Of a stretch of DNA of 64,000 nt, positions 35,234 to 47,360 are shown piece by piece. The stretch's first letter is position 1, and every line of letters begins with the position of its first letter. The notes under the pieces were generated by a model, which had not been told where the DNA came from, ran no database searches, and saw nothing but the letters and a program-made list of their open reading frames with translations. Source of the stretch: Panax quinquefolius (taxonomy: Eukaryota; Streptophyta; Magnoliopsida; Apiales; Araliaceae); contig CM035171.1 in the NCBI GenBank assembly GCA_020205615.1, positions 7,934,160 through 7,998,159 on the forward strand. The letters run 5' to 3'. The position numbers and the translations under genes were made by a program.

Positions 35234-37435
35234 TTTCTTTAAGCGACTCTGCTTTGGGGAGGTGGAGAATTAATGAAGGTATGCCTGACTTCGAAGTGGG
35301 AGAACTACTGAAGAAGAGTTGCTTCACCAACAAACGGCATTACCTCACGGATCCGGTTCAAAAGGCAAGCCACTCGAGCTTTCAAGGCGCGAGCACAGAT
35401 TTTGACCAACCACTTATTGAAGGCGCTTGGAAGAAGTTTGACATCACCACATATGGCGATCAACAACAAACCAACGCAAGAAGGCAAGGCGAGGATGCGG
35501 TGGAGACCCGAAGCGAATGATGTGCAACTGGAGATGCTCAAGGCATTGAAGGAAGCACGAAGAAGCGGCAAGAATGATGATGGCCATGATCTTTGAAATC
35601 TGAGAGGAAGCAAGAGGAGATGGGAATTTCCGCCACGGATTGATCTGATTCCCACTTTCAAGGCCATGTTCCCGGGAAGTTTGCATGGGGAACAAGCAGG
35701 TGTGGAAGACAACAATAATGGTAGCAACAACAAAGAGAACCACATTGTACCTCCATTAACGGAAAATCAATTGGTTCCAATAATCAACTTGGAAGCCCGA
35801 GCAGGGTGACGTGGCGTGCAACCTAGGATGGAAGCAAGCCAACCTCGAGCAAACATCATCTCGACTACTATATTCCATCATTTTCACAGTGCAAATGCCA
35901 ACCATTCCAAGCAATGTCCAAATAATGAGCCAATGACTTCCACGATGCCGTATTGTTCATGATCAAGTGTCCACCAACCAATTTCTCTACCATACACACC
36001 GTGCGATGTCGAAGAAAGATATCACAACACCCCAGGAGAGTTACACGCTTCTGAAGCCGTATGTGACGAAGGATGATATGATTGGCGTGATCAATCAACT
36101 ACGCAGACAGAACATCTCGACCCTCGGAGTTGGACTTTACTCCTCCTTACCACGCACACATTCGGAGGCAACCTTACCCAACGGGGTATATTGAGCACCC
36201 ATGATTTCCAAAATACAACGGGGAAAAAGGAAATGCTAGGGAACATATTGCCGGTTTTGTAAGTCGATGTCTCCGTGGCTCGGATATGACGAAGTGAACA
36301 ACCACAACTTGTTGATGCGGAATTCAACAAGACTTTGTGGATAGTGCCTTTAGTTGGTACTACTGATTTGGAGAAGGGTGATCCACGATTGGGATGACTT
36401 AAAATTACAATTTTTCAAGAAATTTTCTATGTGCGAAAACAGGTAACCATTGTGGAGCTTATGCGGTTCAAGCGAAACCGAATGAGGAGTTGTTAGATTA
36501 TGTTGATGATTCAGGGGCCCGAACGCGAAATGTGCGAACCGATTTGAAGAAAAGAACTTAGTCGACATTTGCAACAATGGTGCCTTGGATTCTTTCAAGC
36601 CCCACCTCATCACCAAAGGCTTGTGATTCCTTCGCGACCCTCTCATCTTTTGCACAAGACTTGGGAGGAATCGTGACATTGCCCACTAACCATCGACGGT
36701 TACATGGAAGGGCAAGAGAAACGATGGCGTAGCTTTGGTGACTCTCGGTCAAAAACCACAAGAAGCGAAGGAGAAACACGAAAAAATTTTAGCAAAGCGG
36801 AGGAAAGCTTTGAAGACAAATATGCAAGAAAGCCAGATCCGGAGGCTATCACATGTAGTGAGAAAGCATTGAGGTTTGTATGAACAATGGGTTGAACATG
36901 GAGTGGTGAAACCCCAAGCCTAGATTTGCGGATGTGGAAGAAATAAAGAAGACCGGACTTACGTGTATTCCACCAATCGCGGGACACTCAACGATGGATT
37001 GTTATAGCTGCGGAGGATATTCCACGAAAAAGTCGGCAAATGGGGAGATTGAACTTGGAAAAGAAAGTAGTGTTCATGACAAGCACGCCAAACCACAAAG
37101 GGAAGGAAGCGTCGCAACATTGTTATTCACAACCACAGGCCCAAAAGTGGAGATGATGATGGAAGAAAGGAGGAGTGTGATCCAGACACTGCGGTGGCGG
37201 CATTGATGAACGGAGCCAAGTTCGAAAATTTTTTGATCGAGATAGGATTGGCCAGGAAGCAAGTTGAGGCAACAACAGGGCAATTATCAAGAAGGCTGAA
37301 AACGCAGGAGACTTGCGTGGCCATAAGCAAAGGATTTATGAAGGCGATCGAGGAAGAAGAAAATAAGATATCTTTCTCAAAAGGCGATAGAGATAGATAA
37401 GATACCCATGCATAACGATAGTTGTATGTGTGATG
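35234..37435 (+). pseudogene. gag region of the TAT-clade element
   Basis: After the LTR comes an untranslated stretch, then a gag-like reading that changes frame several times. Recognisable pieces are a Gag capsid segment around 36370-36640 (WDDLKLQFFKKF, then DICNNGALDSFKPHLITKG) and a later segment at 37194-37400. The capsid wording matches gag proteins of TAT/Ogre-like elements. No open frame longer than about 150 codons survives. Confidence 0.75.
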
Positions 37436-37439
37436 ATGT

Positions 37440-37760
37440 CAGCGGCATTGAGGTCTTGAGAGGAGGGCATTTATTGACAATGGAGCGTCTGTAAATATTA
37501 TGCCCTACACCGTGTTCAAACGGTTAGGCTGCTTAGGAGAAGAAGATTGTGAATGAACAAATGAACATTACCGGATTCGCCAATCAAAGCACGAGAACCC
37601 TAGGACACGTTAAGGTGGACATGCAAGTTGGGAAGATTCGAGGGCTGTAATGTTCCATGTTCTTGCCGAGGTGGATGCATCATATCATGTCTTCTTTGAG
37701 AAGGGTTAGGCAAAAGCGACTACGGGGTGGTACCCTCGGTCTTTCATCAATGCCTTAAAG
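37440..37760 (+). pseudogene. Retroviral-type aspartic protease of the TAT-clade element
   Basis: The active-site region reads IDNGASVNIMP near 37470-37505, followed by a FKRLG motif. TAT proteases usually have DGGS/DGGA at this place, so DNGAS is a near match. The frame breaks shortly after. Confidence 0.7.
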
Positions 37761-38329
37761 CTATTTGGAAAGGAGAGAGTGAAAGGTACCAAAGAACTCG
37801 GAATCCCTTTGGACCGAGAGGAGGCACACATCACTGAAAGCAACTTTCTTTGATGATGTCTCTGAAGAGGAGAGAACAGTTACAAGACCCGATTCCACTA
37901 AGACTAGCAAGTTTGGGAGGAAGTGCGAGAGAAGATAAGTTCGTGCACTGCGAGAAAAAAAAAGAAGAAAACCTCGAACGCGAGAATGTTCTAAAAAACA
38001 AGAAGCCCGTGGAAGAAGGAAGAAGAAAGAAAAAAAAAGGCCAAAAATCACGAAGATGCGAAATATAATAAATGTCAATGGATGGCACAATCGAGGAGGG
38101 CGAGGAAGACGAAATGGGAGAGGTTGTTAAGCTGCGGAAAAGTGGTGTTTCGATTATGACGATGCAAGGGGAAGAGCCCTTGGAAGTGTGTGAACCAACG
38201 GCTCGGGAGGTGTCCCCACTCCGGCAATAATGAAGAAGAAGAAGGCAGTACAATGAAGGTAGAACCGACTCGAGAATGCTTCGAGGATAGGCGAAACCTC
38301 AACAAAATGAATTAGAGGAAGTTAATTTG

Positions 38330-39345
38330 GCAACAGGAGGAAGAACGCCAAGACCGACTTATGTCAACAAGGAATTGGATGTTAAGCGGAAGGAGAAGCT
38401 CGTCTGATTATTGCGAGAATATAGGGATGTCTTTGCTTGGAATTACGACGAGATGCCCGAATTGACAAGGATCTTGTGGAGCCTGAATCTAAACATAAGT
38501 CCCGGAATGAAGCCGATGAAAGCAAGCACCTCGCAACTATGCACTGAAGTAGAAACTCAAATAAAGGAAGAAATCAAGAAGTTCTTTGGAAGTAGGGTTC
38601 ATCAAGCCATTCAACATCGATATGGCTATCCAACGTTGTCTGCCCAGAAAGAAGTCAAATGGGCGACTCACGAATATGTGTGGATTTCGGAGATTTGAAC
38701 AAGGCACCCCAAAGGACATGTACCCATTACCCAACATAGACACTTTGGTAGATCTGACGGCTAATCATGAGATGATGTCATTCATGGGCGGGTTTGTGGG
38801 TTCTGATCGAGATAAAGATGTCCGTAGAAGATCAGAGTTAATGACCTTTTCGTACCCCGGTTGGGAATTTCTACTATGTAGTAATGCCATTCGGGTTGAA
38901 GAATCGCGAGGCAACTTATCAAAGGGCAATGCATGCCATATTTCACGACATGATTCACGATATAGTGGAGGACTACGTAGATGACATAGTAGTGAAATCC
39001 AAGAAAGCGATAACTCGTGTGGAGGACACGAGAAAAGTGTTCGAAAGCGGTGCAGAAGGTATAAGTTGAGGATGAATCAGAAGAAGTGCGCCTTTGGGAT
39101 GGCTACCGGAAAATTCTTGGGCTTCTTGGTGCACAATAGAGGCTTAGAGGTGGACCCAAGCAAGGCGAAAGCAATCACAGAGATGCCCCCACCAAAAACG
39201 CAGAAACAGTTGAAGAGCTTTCTAGGGAAAGTTTCATACATGAGAAGATTCATGCCAGCATTAGCCGAGGTCACAGAACCTTTTGGCAAATTGCTAAAAA
39301 AGAAAAACCTGATGGGGATGAGGCAAAACCAACAACAAAGCGTTT
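38330..39345 (+). pseudogene. Reverse transcriptase of the TAT-clade element
   Basis: The domain begins with YRDVFAWNYDEMP (38411 on), then LNISPGMKPMK. KDMYPLPNIDTLVD lies near 38718-38755 and MPFGLKNREATYQRAMHAIFHD near 38884-38950. The catalytic box YVDDIVVKSK is at 38974-39003. MNQKKCAFGMATGKFLGFLVH and the FLGKVSYMRRFMP region follow at 39070-39260. Several frame changes and stops interrupt it. The order and wording are typical of plant TAT-clade RT. Confidence 0.9.
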
Positions 39346-39379
39346 GAGAAGGTGAAAAGAATTTTGGCTTCAAAGACCT

Positions 39380-40295
39380 GAAACAATGGTAGTGCCACAA
39401 AGAGAATCTGGTTCAGGTTGTACATCACATCTACCAAGAAGTCCATAGGTGGATTGATCACGCGGAGGAGGAGGAGAAGAAAAACACATATATTACATTA
39501 GCCGAATAATCCGAGGACCAGGAAACCGTATTCACAAGTGGAGAGGCATTGTCTAGCATTAGTATTCATTCTTGCGCGAAAAATGCGGCATTATTTTTAG
39601 CACACGAAATAAAGCTTGCAACAAAAAAAGCGATCGGATCGGATACCTATTAACTAAGCCAAACATTAGTAGGAAGACACGCTAGATGGATGATGATTCT
39701 TTCGATCGACATCAAATGTGTAACAAGAAAGCGATCCGATGTCAAGCCTTGGCGAACCTGTTGCTCGATTTCAAATGGAGAATATGAACCCCTTACGAGG
39801 ATCTTAGGGTGAAGAAGTAGAATCAATCGAGTTGAAAAATGAGGACCCGAATGGTGGAGTTTGGCTTTTGATGGATCATCCGCGAGAAGGTAAAGGCGGA
39901 GCGGGAGTGGTGTTGACCACTAAAGAAGGAAATGAAGTGGCCTTGTCATACAAATTGGATTTCCTTGCACAAACAATGAAGCGAGAATATGAGGCGTTCA
40001 TCATACTAGGATTGTTGGCGACTCACGAATTGGGAGCCAAATATCTTAAAGTAAAGGGAGATTCAAACCTCATAGTCAAACGAGATAAGAGGCCAATTTG
40101 GAGTGAAGGAACCTATCTTGGCGCCATATCGAATCTGTAGTACAAAAAGGTGATGGAGGCTTTCAAGAAGGTGGTGATTGAATATGTGCGAAGAGGACAG
40201 AATAAACAACTTTGATGCACTAGCAACGATAGCATCTCGAGTCTATGTCCAAGGTGAGAATTTGGATGTAAAGGTAATGAAGAGAACCCTCCCAA
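39380..40295 (+). pseudogene. RNase H followed by second (archaeal-type) RNase H
   Basis: The first, original RNase H is very degenerate at about 39380-39790 (YYISR..., YLLTKP, RCQALA). A second RNase H follows at 39832-40290. It has GGAGVVLTT, EVALSYKLDF, EYEAFI and GDSNLIVK, the pattern of the archaeal-type RNase H acquired by the TAT clade. Its presence between RT and integrase places the element in that clade. Confidence 0.85.
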
Positions 40296-40399
40296 CCACG
40301 ATTGCTAAATTTGTTCCCCAAAGACATAATAGATGATTGGCGTCGACATCTCCAATCAATTGAAAACAAAGGAGGAACAATACCTCTGGTAAAATTCTG

Positions 40400-41560
40400 A
40401 AGTCACACATCATCAAAGGTGTCTTGTATCACAAAGAAGCGGATGGTGTGTTGACCACGATGCTTAGGGAGGCGGGGAAGCGATAGAGTCTTGCAGCAGT
40501 GCATGGCGGGAACGTGGATTAGCGAGACATAGAAGCTTGTATCGTGAGGCTGCGGGCGTCGTCGAGGTATTATTGGCTGAAATGAAGAAGGAAGCGGATG
40601 CCCTACAACGCCATGTGTTTCATGCCAAGAATACCACAGGGAGGATGAATCGCCTTCATTGAAGATATAGTGGATTGGCGAATCCCTTATGTGGAGTTCT
40701 TGCAAAAGCGGACTCTTCCGGCCAGAAAAGAAAAGCCTTGATTATAATCAAGAGGAAGTCACAACGCGTTTCTTCTTATAGAATGGAGAATTGTTTAGAA
40801 GGGGATTCAATGGCAAGCCCTACGATTATGCAGAACTAGGTGAAGCCAAAGATTTGGTTTACCAAATGCACAAGGATGAACACCAGGGGGAGCCAAGTTG
40901 TCTGAACAACTTATCGATCATGGTTACTCTTGGCCAAAGATGGAGGAGATAGTCTAGAATTTGTTAAAAAGTGCCACATTTGTCGAATACATGGAAACTT
41001 GATCCATGCTCCCGCCAGGATCTCTGCGAACCATGGCAACACCATGGCCCTTTTCATACATGGGGAATGGATCTTATAGGTCCTGTTCACCCTAATTCCA
41101 AGGGTAACATATGGATTTTAAGCGCCATAGAGATGTACACAAAGTGGGTGGAGGTAATACCCTTGAAGAAGGCCACGGGACCAACGCGGTGGCCAATTTT
41201 ATCAAGGAGCACATCATTTGCCGGTTTGAAATCCAGAAGATAATTTTATCGGATAATGGAACTCCTTTCATCAATAGGGATGTCAAAAATCGATGGAAAG
41301 ATACAAGGTGAAACATTACAAGTCATCACCATATTACTCGAAAATGACGGACAAGCGGAGGCTACAAACAAAACATTGATAAAAATTTTATCAAAAACCC
41401 CTGAGCGATCATCCAGAAGACATGGGCGTAACAATTACCAATAAGCGTTATGGGCATATCGAACTTCAAAAAGGAAGCTACAAAGAGACCCCATATGCTT
41501 TGGTTTATGGTGAAGAAAAATTTGTTTTGCCATTGAAATAGAAATACCTTCGACTCGAAT
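40400..41560 (+). pseudogene. Integrase of the TAT-clade element
   Basis: The zinc-binding part has CHICRIHG near 40972-40995. The catalytic core has WGMDLIGPVHPNSKGN (41062-41110) and LSDNGTPF (41245-41270), which supply the first two aspartates of the DDE set. The glutamate region after YSKMTDK is shifted in frame. A later ETPYALVYG motif near 41490-41515 marks the C-terminal part, and FYPKWEGPYRV at 41780-41812 is the end of the polyprotein. Confidence 0.88.
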
Positions 41561-41929
41561 GAGACTTGAAGCTTAGTCGAGGAAGAAAACCGACCAGCAA
41601 TGACCACAGGAGCATTAGTTGACTTTCGAGATAAGGCTAAAGAAAAGCTTGAGGCAGTACCATGAAAGCTGCTACGACGACAATACAATACCATGATAGT
41701 ACCACGGCGAATTTTGGTGGGGACACTGGTACTCAAAACAATGAACTCAAGTCATGAGGGGACCCCAACCACCAAATTTTACCCCAAATGGGAAGGCCCG
41801 TATAGAGTGCGAGAGATCTCTAAAAGCGGGTATTGCAAGATATCTCGTGTAGGATCGAGATCTTTATCTCGGGCCCATTGAACTTGAAGTGGGTAAAGAA
41901 ATATTACACATGAGAAGAGCATCACAAAA

Positions 41930-42420
41930 GTTATACTTTCAACTTCAAAAGTAATCGAGGCACTGACTAAAATCATGACCCTTGGAAGTTACACTTTCAA
42001 ACTTCAAAAGTGATCGAGGACACGATTAACGACCTCGACGCTACACTTTCAACTTCAAAAGTGGTGAGGCACTGAGTTTAAGCCCTCGACCCCAAAGTTA
42101 CACTTTATCTTTAAAAGTGACAAACTTTATGTTTTATTAGACAAAAGCAAAAAAGTTACACTTTACCTCTAAAAGTGACAATCGTTATGCTTTCTTCGAC
42201 AAAAGCAAGATTTACTAATGAAGCGTTATGCTTTTCGTTAAAAGCAATTTTATTATCAATAAATTTACAAACTTTCACTTATACTTGAATATTATTTTTA
42301 AATTTCTTAAGAAAATTTACTAATGAAACGTTATGCTTTTAGTTAAAAGCAATTTTATTATCAATAAATTTACAAACTTTCACTTATACTTGAATATTAT
42401 TTTAAATTTCTTAAAAAAAA
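41930..42420 (+). repeat. Short palindromic repeats and a 104-bp tandem duplication after pol
   Basis: ACACTTTCAACTTCAAAAGTG, itself an imperfect palindrome, recurs at about 41934, 41991 and 42043, each followed by a GAGG(C)AC-type tail. At about 42213-42420 a 104-bp unit beginning TTTACTAATGAA and containing GTTATGCTTTT...TTAAAAGCAATTTTATTATC occurs twice in tandem. They lie directly after the integrase end, in untranslated sequence. Confidence 0.8.
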
Positions 42421-42669
42421 AAGTATAAAAGTCGAGTTTTGGTTTGTGAAAACTATATATACATGTTTTTTGATAAAATTCATATCTACTTGTGGTTGTC
42501 TTGTAATATTAATTTGAATAACTTGAGATTCAATGATAAATATTGAATTTTAAGGAATCATTCAAATTAAAAGCAATCAACAAGGTTGAAGAAACTACAT
42601 TTTGATAAATGAAACATGTGTAAATGAGTTTACAAAGCGGAAATCGGAAAAAACTACTACAACAAGTTA

Positions 42670-45600
42670 TGATCTAAAGGCGAAGACATATCAAATCAAG
42701 AGGAGGCATAGCTAAAGCTTCAAAGTCGTGAATAGCCGCATCTCGAACCTTAAGATTTGCGACTTTCGGCTCCTTAACTTGTTGGGTAATTCTTCTAAGT
42801 CCCGTCATTGGCACTCCACATCCTCGATATTTAGCATTTAGATCCCGGCTCGGTCCTCTAAATCTTGAGGCGGAGCTCCGGTTTGTTTGCGGCTTCATCA
42901 AGCTCGTAAAGTTGCCTTTGAAAAGGAATCATCTTCACACTTACGTCAAATGACCTCCGAGCGTGGTGAAACAAGATTAAAACTTGATTTGAGAAGATCC
43001 AACCCTAACACGAAAAGGAGACATGTCAACACCCACGACTTCAAGGTCATTCACATCATCACTAAACCTCTTGAAGTCATCGGCTCGCAAGGAATATAAA
43101 GGCAGTGTGCAACCCAAGAAACAAGGCTTGCAAGTGAGTGCAGGAAGAAGGTTTGGGTGGAAGCTCATCTTAATAATCAATCGGTCAAAATGTCTGCGGA
43201 AATCGAGCTAGGAGGCGCTCCAGTTTTCTGACTAGGAGATGATATCGAAAACCCTCCACGAATAAGATCCCCACTTGGATTGAAGGAAGCTCTGGTAGAA
43301 GCCACTTTAGACGTCACCATAGAATTTGACAAGACAAGAGATGGAGGATCAGAAAGATGCTGTATGGCTGATGATTCCTCGAAGCCTTGGCCACCTGGAG
43401 GATAACGAAAGGTCACTATAAAAGGCGAGTGGGCGACATCCGGATGGAGAACATCAAACAAAGCCAGGGCCTCAACAGGCAAAGGCAAATCTTTCATCTT
43501 CTCACTCTGAAAACAAAAAATGTCAAAGCATAATATATTATAAAAAAAAAAAGATACTCACAATATATTGAAAGAAAGATACTCACAATATAGCCATGGA
43601 AAAGGAGTCGGGAGATGCCACGGAGGCGGAATGTCATTTAATCCACCCAAAGTACTATCAATAATGCCCTCTGATCGATCACTAACTCCTACAGACTCCT
43701 TACGGGAGGATGGACATCGATGATAGTCTCGGAAGGATTCCCCTCGAGGAGGTAGGAGCCTTATTAGCATCTTTAGGCCCATCATATGGAGAAGTCATAG
43801 GAAGGATTGAAGAAATCGGTGTATCACCCACAGCAGGACTTGGGCTTACATCGGATAAAGTGTCTTTAGCATCAAGGCTAACACAATCATTATGCGAAGA
43901 AGACGACTCGACACCAATAAGGATAGGTTGAGAAGGCTCACGACTGGCAGAAACCGCTGCAGCTACCTCATGTGTAGTACCAGAAATAAACCCAAGAGGA
44001 ACATCATAATCCTCTTCATTGACCTCTGCAATCTGAAAATCAAGAAAATAAATACATAAGGAAACACGAAAGCAACTATACGAGGGATAAAAAAAAAAAT
44101 GGAAATGTCACAAAAAATTTACCAAATTTCTACGTTGCTTCTTGACCGGACCCTCGGCTGCCGGCATACTAGAACTAGCATCATCAAGAGGACGTTTCGA
44201 TGATGGCTTTAAGCGAAGCCTAATAACGGGACGACTAACAGGAACCACGATAGAAGTAATAGGAGGATCCACCCCAGAATCAGTAGTGGTAGATGCCTTC
44301 GCTTTAGAACGGGTGATTCTCATTTCCTCGGCACCAGAGGATCCTTGGGGAGGAACTGAAGGAGGTATCTGTGATAGAGATGCATGAGACGAAGCACGTG
44401 GTGGAAGACTCCTGGAGGTAGTAGGGACATGTGCCTGAAGAATAGTTGGGTCACTTCGAGGATGAATGCCTCTCTTGGCCGAGGATGAGAAGACTTAAGC
44501 ATCGAGCCTCACGCTCGATGAGCCGACTCTTGGTTGACCAACGTTACGAGCGGATAGTGGTCTTAGGAGAACATAGCAACTGGCCCATTGGAGAGCGTTA
44601 GGAATAAAGCGGTAGAGAACAAACCAAAGTATCATCCCCCATCTTTTAAGATTGACACCCAATAATTACGCTTCATTTGGTAGTATATCGCCCAATCAAG
44701 AGAATCATTCGGTGTATGACAAAAGGAAGGGACTTATGAGGAGCATTTGGAGGCCTTGGAAATGCCCACGTAAAAGAGGGAGAGGTAGAGACAAAGTTGA
44801 GAAGGGCAGTCTCATAAGTCTCCTGACAAGTGTGGCCAAAAGGACGCTCCTGGTCAAAGCCAAACTGCCTCATGACCCTGTGAGGAGAATAAAGCACAGT
44901 GCCAAAACCATTATCTTCGACGAAGTAAGGAAGCTCCGCAGCCCGAAGGAAGACGAACCAAGACAACGAAGAACCACTCAATTCATTGATATCTGAGTAG
45001 GAGCGAAAGTGATGCCTATAGAAGTGGGGCAGACGACCGCCACTGTCTGAAATAATAGTGTATGGACGAGCTGTAAAGCATGAAGAATCGTCGATAAAAT
45101 GCCGTAAATCTGAATTAGATCGGTGATCAATCCAAATGAAATTTGTCACGAGGAACAATGTTCTTGTGATGAAGAAGGATCTGAATCTTGCTTTTCTTCT
45201 TAGGAAAATGTGTAGGAGTAGAATATCTCAAAAAATGCTCGAAGAGAAAGATTTGAAGAAAGGAGCAGGGAGCGAAGCAATTTACGTCATACCTGAGTAA
45301 AGAAACAAAAAGATTAATAAGAAAAAATTACGATTAATGAAAGGCAGGTTAATAAAAATACGAAAAATGGATACCTCCCAACAGATTCCTTCATAGCGAG
45401 AATAGTTTCGTCCAAATGACGATACAATGTTCCTAAGAAGAGAGGAGCGAGAGGAACATTTAGACCTCGAGATAACATGGAAGCTAAACCAAACATGCGA
45501 GTCGAAGGACCATCTACAGGAGACCCGGGAAAAATGAAGCGGGATAACCACATAGCCAAATAAGCAGCTAAGGGAAAAGGGCAAGGCTCTTCATAGAAAG

Positions 45601-45888
45601 TGAGGACAGACGTGTTATAGTAAGAACTATTTCCGTGTCCGGGTCGGTAATCCCTGAAGAAGTAGCGCACCCAAGATAACCAGGAATTCTTTTGCCGGTT
45701 AGAAGTCTCAAAGTTTGGGAGGAGCATGTCACCCTGAAATCGCGAGATATAATTGGGAGCTCACTTGGAAGCTTCTGTTAAATAAGCAATGCACTCAACA
45801 TCTCTAGGAGACAAGCTAGATATCTTCTGAGAAGCCGTCTGCACAATGAGAAGGCTACAAGATATAATTTAGAATGAGTTCATACTCT

Positions 45889-45919
<31 letters not shown>

Positions 45920-46790
45920 AAAATGAACGAAATAAATAAAAAAAAAGTAAAATAAAAATAAAAATAAAAAGATTACTGGTAAATGGCATAAACGTCCTCT
46001 AGAGTTGGGGTGAACTCCCCCCAAGCAGTGACAAATGTACATGTGGAAGAACACCAGCGTGAAATCAAGACGGTAAGAGCATCTTGGTCCTGTCGGATAC
46101 GAAGATCCCTGCATAATTGAATGCAACGCAAAATGTCGGCCCTCTTCAGTATATCCATATAATCAGAATTTGCGAGAACCTCGTCGGTCCAATGTTGCCA
46201 CCCCTGAAGACGATTGGATGAGTCGGATATGAAATGAATGGGACTGTAGGGGTATTCCTGTTTTTCTATACACATACGAGGAATGAGAAGCGAGCAGGAA
46301 AAATTTGTCTAAACTTATGCAAGCCGTAACATATATAGAAATAAGCACGCTTCTCGGGAGGAGGAAAGGTTGTACGATCATAATTCTTCACTTGCTCCCG
46401 AAAGCGTCGGAAGACCCATAAAGGGAGCCTTTCCCGATCGTGATGAAAGGAACCTCCTTAGTAGTTTTCGGAATTACGTGGAGCGTTCACTTGAGTTGGC
46501 TGCAACAAGAAAATATAACATGAGAATTCTAGAAACAAGGAAAGAAAGTTAATGAGCGTTTGAAATTAAGTGCTTACCATAACAAGAGAGAGTGTATGAA
46601 ACTTAAGTAGGAAGATCACGGACACCTTGGATTCGGAAAGAAAGATCACGAACACCTGAAAGAAGAAAAAGAGCACAAGCATTAGGAGCCATTCAAATAA
46701 AAAGGGTAAAAGAAGAACGGGGAAATGTGAAAAAGAGGCCATTAGGTCGGTTCCCCTAAGGGTTGACCCGTAGGATTTAGCCACCTAAGG
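42670..46790 (-). pseudogene. Antisense plant mobile domain (PMD) gene carried by the TAT-clade element
   Basis: This is read opposite to gag-pol. Coding-like pieces, in gene order, are 46275-45973 (WQHWTDEVLANSDYMDILKR, then CTFVTAWGEFTPTLEDVY), 45727-45314 (FPLAAYLAMWLSRFIFPGSP, then LAPLFLGTLYRHLDET) and 45158-44673 (FVFLRAAELPYF, then GTVLYSPHRVMRQFGFDQ). A basic stretch suggestive of nuclear targeting follows at 44323-44108 (PVKKQRRN), then a tail to about 42670. These are hallmarks of the plant mobile domain (aminotransferase-like) family found in MAIL/MAIN proteins and in transposons. Plausible GT/AG junctions lie between pieces, for instance CCA|GTAATC at about 45977 and TTTCAG near 45730, so it probably had introns. 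Some frames are broken. Extra antisense ORFs downstream of pol are known in TAT elements. A role in the host or element is unproven. Confidence 0.8.
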
Positions 46791-46861
46791 AGCTCTCCCC
46801 TCTTACATTTAACTTCTCCTTACTCGTCGAATCAACTGATTGGAATGAATGCTACTTCACC

Positions 46862-47360
46862 AGAACATCCGAACCAATGACCTTGTTAAGGTGAAAAGGC
46901 TCCTTCTTCACCTTGGAACATCCGAGGCCAATGACCTTGTTAAGGAGAAATGGCTCATGGATAGATCCTTCCTCCTTGCGGTGTTCCTTTCTTCCGGAAT
47001 ATCCGAGCCGATGACCTTGTTAAGGTGAAATGGCTCAAAATAGATCCTCCTCTCCTCCTTGCGGTGTTCCTTTCTTCCGTCCGAATATCCAAGCCAATGA
47101 CCTTGTTAAGGTGAAATGGCTCGGAATAGATCCTTCCTCCTTGCGGTGTTCCTTTCTTCCAGAATATCCGAGCCAATGACCTTGTTAAGGTGAAATGGCT
47201 CGGAATAGATCCTTCCTCCTTGCGGTGTTCCTTTCTTCCAGAATATCCGAGCCAATGACCTTGTTAAGGTGAAATGGTTCGGAATAGATCCTTCCTCCTT
47301 GCAGTGTTCCCTTTCTTCCAGAATATCCGAGCCAATGACCTTGTTAAGGTAAAATGGCCC
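46862..47360. repeat. 79-80-bp tandem array in the 3' region of the TAT-clade element
   Basis: Seven copies of the anchor GACCTTGTTAAGGTGAAATGG start at 46879, 46933, 47013, 47099, 47178, 47257 and 47337. The spacing is mainly 79-80 bp (one 54, one 86). Each unit also has TCCTTCCTCCTTGCGGTGTT. Tandem arrays in the 3' untranslated region are a known habit of TAT-clade elements and can seed satellite DNA. Confidence 0.95.

Noticed and set aside
46955..47176. 73-codon minus-strand frame with a repeated FWKKG/PQGG peptide
   Set aside because: It reads through the 79-80-bp tandem array of the retrotransposon 3' region.
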